DNA of 64,000 nucleotides from Sipunculus nudus. Its lineage: Eukaryota > Annelida > Sipuncula > Golfingiida > Sipunculidae. A model generated the notes under the pieces. The model had not been told where the DNA came from. It did no database searches and saw only the letters and a program-made list of their open reading frames with translations. A program made the position numbers and the translations under genes. The stretch is from assembly GCA_026874595.1 (NCBI GenBank), contig CM049316.1, positions 19,613,839-19,677,838 on the forward strand, written 5' to 3'. Position 1 is the first letter of the stretch, and the number at the start of each line of letters is the position of its first letter. Below, in pieces: positions 57,526 through 64,000 of the stretch.

Positions 57526-57530
<5 letters not shown>
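55570..57530. other. AT-rich stretch with no gene seen
   Basis: Contains a poly-C tract at 55663-55677 and a GA/GGGA-rich purine stretch at 57300-57420. The ORF at 56990-57298 is not flanked by usable splice sites and shows no family features. Confidence 0.4.

Positions 57531-57571
<41 letters not shown>
57530..57571. repeat. (TA)n microsatellite
   Basis: About 21 TA units. Confidence 0.95.
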
Positions 57572-57574
<3 letters not shown>

Positions 57575-57680
57575 CTAATATATGATCTTTAGGTAATATA
57601 TTTATATGTTAAGATCTTAAGGTAATATATATAAATATGAAGATCTTTAGGTAAATAAAAAAAATCTTACTTTTGTTTTT

Positions 57681-60524
57681 AGCTCAGCTGACTATAAGTC
57701 ATCTGAGCTATAGTCGTGGTCCATTGTCCGTCGTCTGTCCGTCTGGATGTCCGTCCGTAAGACTGGCACGTTTCGACACCGTTGGACCTACGAATCTGAA
57801 ATTTGGCATACAGTTAGATGTCCCGAAAATCTCCTACCATGCCGAAAATTCGGTCAATAAGACTTCTTTCCTTCGAGATATAAAGGAAAAACTTCAATTT
57901 TTTATTAGAAATCTATTTTCACACTTCAGGACTGCCTAATATCAAAACCACTCATGTGGTTTTCTTCATATTTACCATAAATATTCCTCTATATAGTCTC
58001 TATGTACATGCCAGATATTAAGTCAGTATTATATAATTTAAAAAAGTTATGGGCCCAAACATAATTGACTTTGTAAAAAAATCAGGAAGATATTTGGTCA
58101 CTTAAGACCAAAAGTGTTAAAGGTAGGGAATTTTTTCCAATAATACAACTTAAATTAATCAAAATTTAATTGTTTACCAAAAATTAGATCAAAATCTGTT
58201 TAATTTTTTTAAATATTGGCAAAAATATAAAATTGGTACCTTAAATTTTGCCCAACTTTGGCCACGGCACGTTTTTTTCCTGTAAGTACTGTGGATTTAA
58301 ATTTCACAGCATGTATACATAAGGATTTAATCTGTTAAAATCTGAAATTTGAAAATAAAAGCTGCAAAATTAGGCTAGTTATTGAATTTTTTTGGAGGCT
58401 CTTGTTGTATTCCCTTACATTGTCAAGCAGTCCACTTTGATGACTGTAGGTCATTCAGTGCACATCTCTATGCTCCCCAGGCTGTTGGCATAATTTTAGA
58501 TGTCCCCAAAATCTCCTACCATACCAAAAATTGGGTCATTAGGACTTTGTTCCTTCGAGATATTAAGGGGAAAAAAAACTCTGTTTTCCATAAAAAAAGC
58601 CATTGTTACACTTCAAGGCTGCCTAATATCAAAACCACTGATCTGTTTTTGATTGTATTTAGTATTCACATTCTTTCTTACATTTTCTATGAACATACCA
58701 AAAATTAGGTTAGTATTGGGTATTATTTTGGAGTTATGGGCCAAAACATAATGCAATTTTTTTTAAAAATCAGGAAATATATTTACTCACCTAACATGAG
58801 AATTGCTGAACCTAGAGACTTTTTTTCAGGAATATGACTTTATTTAATGAAGATTCAATTGTTTACCCAAAATTAGATCTGAATTTTTCAAATTTTTCAA
58901 GTTATTAGCATAAATAAAAAATCAATACCTTAAATTTTGTCCAACTTTGGCACTGTTGATTTAATTTTCCCAGCATATATATATAAGGATTTAATCTTTT
59001 AAAATCTGAAATTTCAAAGAAATTGATTGGAAAGAATAGCTTTTGTTCATGTTTTCATACACCATGTCAAGTGTTGTTTACATCTAGCCCACCTAGTAGT
59101 ACAGCCTTCACTTGCATTATGTAACCCACCCCAGCAGGCTTCCCCTCTGCCCTGCACCCCCCCCCCCCCCCCCAGATGGTGCATAAACTAGACGAATGTT
59201 ATTATTTTCTGTATTTGATTCATTCTTATTCTAGGCTATGCTACATTTTAGATTTTGTATTGTACCACCAGGGTTACAATGATTAAAGTGTACATTTAAT
59301 TGTGTCCACAAAGTGGTGTATTGCTATGAAAGTGTGGATGTTCATGAGATAAGTAATTCCTTACTTCAGAGGAGTAAAAACTTCACCAGGTGTGAAATTG
59401 ACTTTTAATTCCAGTAATAAATTAAAACTGGGATAGCAATTAGCACAATGATATTGTTTGTCCCTCATTCAACCAACAATGTGTATACTTTATTTGAAAA
59501 GATGTTTCATTTTATCAAATTTACTGAATCTTTTATTTTATTTTGGTGAATAAAATTAAGCATGTACTGAAAACTCCAATGTGCAAAACTTTTTAATAGT
59601 GATTCAAGGAATAATCTTATAGATGCCATGTTGTGGCATTATTTTCTTTTAAATTCAGTTTAAACATTTATGATTTAAAAATAATAAAATATATGTGTAT
59701 GCATAATATGACCCAATATGAGCTACACTCTGGATATATGATGATTGCAACTTTTGCAACAATTCTAATATTTTAACTTATAGTTTCAGTTTTTTACTCT
59801 GTATATATAATGATTGCAACTTTAGCAACAATTCTAATATTTTAACTTATATTTTCAGGTTTTTTATTAAAAAATTATAAAACCTGTAAATAAAAAAATG
59901 ATTCAGATAAAAACTTCTTAATGGAAAAAAAGGGAAATGCTTAAAAAAAAATAGGATTATATATAAACTTAAATACATTATTCCCTTGAAAGTGAAATAA
60001 AGGTATTAGTCCATTCTGTCAACTTGCCTGTCCATCTGTAAATTTTCATATGCATCACAGTATCTCAAAACTTTTACTGTTTTTCTTCATGACAGTCTTG
60101 TCAGAGTATTAGTTTGCAATCATATATTTAGAACTTTACTATAACCAAGTTGGAGGGCCCCTTTCCTCTTAGCTTTTCATATTCTTATATAAATGAAAAA
60201 CATTACAATAGAATATTTCTACATCCACCTTCGTGCTGCCCTCACTTTTCCCTTCTCCGAACCCCATCCCAAAGTCAGCCTCAGTAAGCAAGAACAAGAT
60301 GAATCAGATATATTCATACTTTAATATTTTGTATAACTATTCGTCCATAGGTACCTATGTCACGGTACATGCCAGAAATTATGTCAATATTGTGTAATAT
60401 GTAGACATAGTGGGCATCACAATAATGTACCTTGTCAAGACTAAAGAGATATTGTGTCATACAGTCACAAATTCATAAATCACTTCATCAGCATAGTTAA
60501 TTATAACATCATATCTGTCAAATT
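57681..60524 (+). repeat. AGCTCAGCTGA-family element, sister copy, 3' end missing
   Basis: Starts AGCTCAGCTGACTATAAGTC at 57681 and follows the 51740 copy to 'catatctgtcaaatt'. There it breaks off without the terminal palindrome and runs into an exon-like sequence. It carries a poly-C tract (59157-59173) where the sister copy has 'catccctccccca', and a 60-bp internal duplication near 59740-59860. Confidence 0.8.
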
Positions 60525-60668
60525 GAAAGACGAAAGATAACTGCAGTGAGATGAGGTAGTTTTTACTGAACCTCGGTCAAATGCTTCAACTACATCCTTT
60601 TGCCTTTTTGGATTTTCAAACTGAACCTGATTAAACAATGGAGCTTGGCTTTCACAAAGGTTTTGCCA
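60507..60668 (-). pseudogene. Exon-like coding fragment abutting a repeat boundary
   Basis: On the minus strand an acceptor-like site (TTGATTGTAG at about 60669) is followed by about 50 open codons with ordinary amino-acid composition, starting WQNLCESQAPLFNQV and including KRQKDVVEAFDRGS. The frame ends within the neighbouring repeat. The similarity with the 51.7-kb copy stops at the same place. It could be an exon, or a gene fragment caught at a transposon edge. The family is not recognised. Confidence 0.3.
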
Positions 60669-60689
60669 CCTACAATCAAATATAACATG

Positions 60690-62213
60690 TCAGTTAGGTA
60701 CCTGTGAACTACTTCAAATCCACTTTCATTTGTATGTACATTTATTGGGGAAGATTTCTTTTAAGTAAAATTTCTTCAGCATTTATCAGTGTTAACAAGC
60801 AAGTGTCATGATCTAACACTTCATTTTCTCAAAATAAATAAGAAATATGATAAAATACAGAATTCCTGTAACAGACGAGTTTAAAATCTGCCTGATATCA
60901 ATTAGGCGAGTTTAAAATCTGCCTAGGCAAGATTAAAAAAGTGATCTGATTTAATTTCCTAATATATTATGCATTGTAATTGACATATGAAAGAATTTTT
61001 CAGTCATATTTTCAATATTTTAACACTGAATGGTTATATATAGTTCACAGGTTATATATTTATTAATATTTACAGAATATTATACTAGTTCTGGTATTTT
61101 GTTAACATGCCTAAACATCAAGGGCACTCAGGGACTAAGGTTATTACTGCATTATCACTTAACAACACACTGCTGTATCCTTGAGCACCTATCACTCACA
61201 GATCCTTAGTGCACAGAAGCCAGCACATGTAAACTGATATGGCGGTTTATGTAGGCCAACCAGGCTAACTTGGAGATGATCCTAATGGGAGGGTACAGGG
61301 GGTCTGAACCCCTCTCCCGCCCCCCCCCCCCCCTCTTTATTAGCTGCTGCAACATGAACCCGCTCTTCTTTGTTTCAGACCTGAGTGTTTTCTGATTTCC
61401 GGTTTTCTCCCTTGGTTTGACCCCCTAAGCCTGGCCCAAGCAATCATCAGTCTGGTTGGTGCAAGTGATCTGATATACATATATATATATATATATATTT
61501 ATATTTCACACTGCAACACATCCATTTAATTCTGTTTATTGGTTGTTAGTGGTCGCATGATTTTTACTGATGATCTATTGATCTATTTTTTAAATTACAT
61601 GCAACCATTTTCCAATTCAGTGAAATAGTCATGTACCTGTGAATATTTAACAACAGTCGCAGGTGGTGATCAGAATTTAAATTGAAGTGCAGTCATGCCA
61701 TTTTATGGATGTAATTAATACACATCACATGATTCATCCATTTTAATCACTGAGCTGTCAAGCATTAGTAATGAATCCTTCTTTTAATGTGATGCATGGA
61801 TAGTGTCAAGAGTAAGTCATCCTTCTTTCTGATTGTCATTAATCGCAGTCAGAACTCTATTTGCTCCTCTCACAGTCTGTTATGTATGTGCACTATAATG
61901 TTCATGAAGTTCATATTTGAGGAGAGAATAAGGATATATGGCCACTGAGGTGTATCTGGGACAGTTGTTAACACTACATAGCATCAGGCATTAACATTGA
62001 CTCAGATACTACACACTGTATTTGCTACTAGCATACACTCCCTGTCTTTCATCATTCAACATCCCATAATGTATAAGAAATCACACAAATGCCACACAAA
62101 TATAACAAATACTAAATTTTGTATGTGTTATTGTGTCACATAATACCAGATAATGTGGTTTGCTCCAAGCTTGTGAGGTTACATTTTTAAAATTTCCCCC
62201 CATCACAATTTTT
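60690..62213. other. AT-rich stretch with no gene seen
   Basis: Holds a poly-C tract at 61319-61333 and a short (TA)n at 61478-61498. No supported exon. Confidence 0.4.
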
Positions 62214-63300
62214 AGCTCAGCTGACTTTCAGTCATGCTGGGCTATAGTGATGGGTCTTTGTCCGGCGTCCTTCCATCTGTCCATCAGACCGGCCGGCCGT
62301 CCGTTAGCAGGGCACAAATCATATCCATAGGGGCTAGGGCCATGAACCCTATGCAGTCTTAGAGGTTCTTAAAAGATCTCCTTGCAAACCTGAAATTAGG
62401 TCACTGCGACCTATATTCTCAAAGTTATGGGGTGTGTTTGCACCCCCCCAGAAATAATTCTTTTAGCCAAAATTTTCATCCCAAACCTTCCATCTTTCAC
62501 ATACAGCTCACCTACCAACAGGGGAAGAACCATAATTATTTTGAGGTCACAAGGTCAAAGGTCAAGGTCACAGAACCAACTTCTTTGAAAAGCCCCAGGA
62601 TGCATTTTAAGCCAAACCTTTCATCCCAATTCTTTGATCTTTCACATATAGCTCACCTACTAAGTGGGAGAAGAATCCTATAGATGTTGAAGTCACAAGG
62701 TCAAAGGTCAGGGTCACAGGATCCACTTCTTTGAAAAGGTTCTGGACACATTTCAAGCTAGACCTTTCATTCCAAACCTTTCAGCACTGATATCGCTTCT
62801 CTGCCAACAGGGGAAAAGACCTGTTGATTTTGAGGTCAAAGGTCAAGTTCACAGCACCCTCTTCTTGTGTGGAGTCATTTTCAGCAAACTTTTCAATCTA
62901 TACTTTCCATCTGTCATATATGGCTTACCTACCAATAGGAGAAGAAGCCTATTGATGTTGAGTTCAAAAGGTCAAAGGTCAAGGTCACAATATTGTTCTA
63001 AATGCTTGTGAACATATTTCAAGTGAAACTGTTCAACCCAAACCTTCAGTCTTTCACATATGCCACATCTGTGCATCACTGAATTTGATTCAGACTATTT
63101 ATGGGTCTTTTTGCTTGAAGAAATAACTAATTGATTTTGAGGTCAGCTGGTCAGGAGGTTAAAGGTTGCAGGTCTAAGTTATTCACTCATTGGTTGCCAA
63201 GTAATTACACCCGGCCAGATGTAAGTGGTTAGTAGTTACCCATCATTTAGAAAGAATCCAGTTGATATGTGGGCAAAAGGCCAAGGTCATAGGTCAGGGA
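62214..63300 (+). repeat. AGCTCAGCTGA-family copy rich in AGGTCA direct repeats
   Basis: Starts TTTTTAGCTCAGCTGACTTTC near 62211, with a TCCGTCC-type block at 62260-62310 and the 'ctgaaattaggtcactgcgacctatattctc' box. Repeated units of about 125-150 bp contain 'gaggtcacaaggtcaaaggtcaaggtcacag' in variants near 62545, 62690, 62833 and 62965. No palindromic 3' end was found before 64000. Confidence 0.7.
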
Positions 63301-64000
63301 TGTTCACAATAACTTATTTTGTAGACCATCTCTATTTTTCTTGTTTTCTTGTATATATAACCATATGGCACTCACAACTGGTACATCTCACTATGTGCCC
63401 ATAATTGTCAGTGACACTTGTGATATATGACTCCCTTTTGTATCAGCTCATGGAGTGATAAGGATATATCATTAGTGCATAACAAAAACACTGTTGTCGT
63501 AATGCTTTGGCCAGGCATTAAGACTATGAGAGTTAAGTGTTAAGTTTAGCTACTGATTTATAAAATGATGGGAACATTTTGCAGTTTATATCATGGAATC
63601 ATAGCAATAAACTTAGTTTTCTAGATATCTGAATATTATTATACAAATCATCAGATATACCAGCAAGTGTTTGTTCTGATAATATGTGGGTCTGTACCTG
63701 GATTTAGGATGGCTTTATTTGATTACAAGACTCTTAGTGATGCTTTCTGCATTTCTTTTCTTTTAGGTTTTGCAGTTTACCTACCCTGTTGACCACATTG
63801 AATAGCAAGCTGATAATTAAAACAAATTGGACTTGCACTTTTTACATTTGCATGTTCATAAATCTGATATGAGAGCTCTCCAACCTGATCATGCCTTTTG
63901 AATTGTTTTGGACATTCATAACTGTTACATTCTTTGAAGCAATTGCTACAAGTTTAGTGTCTTTTTGGAGGATGTGTGACTTGTCAGAAAACCATTATGT
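63300..64000. other. AT-rich stretch to window end
   Basis: A strong acceptor-like site (TTTCTTTTCTTTTAG ending at 63766) precedes a short open stretch, but no reading frame could be tied to an upstream exon. Confidence 0.35.

Overview
The window looks like AT-rich nuclear DNA of a marine invertebrate, most likely a bivalve mollusc. This is inferred from the style of the content: split genes with GT/AG introns, long (TA)n and (G)n tracts, many short-unit tandem arrays inside dispersed elements, a BEL/Pao retrotransposon, and avidin-type genes of the kind known in oysters. No species-level marker was seen. Genes occupy little of the sequence; dispersed and tandem repeats dominate.

Region by region. 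1-2.3 kb: a small minus-strand ORF and a decayed repeat. 3.6-15.4 kb: two avidin/streptavidin-family genes on the minus strand, not annotated by any long ORF because each is split into short phase-1 exons. Gene A (15387 down to 10342, four exons, 166 aa) is complete with a leader exon. Gene B (7795 down to 4664, three exons found) lacks a visible leader, and has a further phase-compatible exon at 3603-3745 whose product ends like a GPI-anchor signal. Between and inside these genes lie Helitron-like elements, a SINE-like unit and a hammerhead-ribozyme motif of the Penelope-retroelement type. 17.6-19.75 kb and 23.0-25.1 kb: two satellite-like arrays; the first carries a CTCF-like motif in most units.

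26.265-34.301 kb: a complete, apparently very young BEL/Pao LTR retrotransposon. The two LTRs are both 940 bp and read identical, the target duplication is TGGTC, and one uninterrupted gag-pol ORF has all catalytic residues in place. It sits in promoter-like sequence just upstream of a minus-strand exon-like segment. 35.18 kb onward: the first exon of a plus-strand gene with a mitochondrial-type N-terminus, plus a phase-compatible 30-nt exon at 40.7 kb; the rest of that gene is not resolved. 35.76-36.69 kb: a 930-bp MITE with 8-bp target duplication. 37.2 kb: a tRNA-derived SINE.

39-64 kb: mostly one dispersed family that starts with AGCTCAGCTGACT, carries (GTCC)n and internal tandem repeats, and ends with a GACCCATGGGTC palindrome. 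It includes two 2.8-kb near-copies and a 290-bp fold-back. All exon structures are read by eye from splice signals, reading phase and family similarity; no transcript or database support was available.
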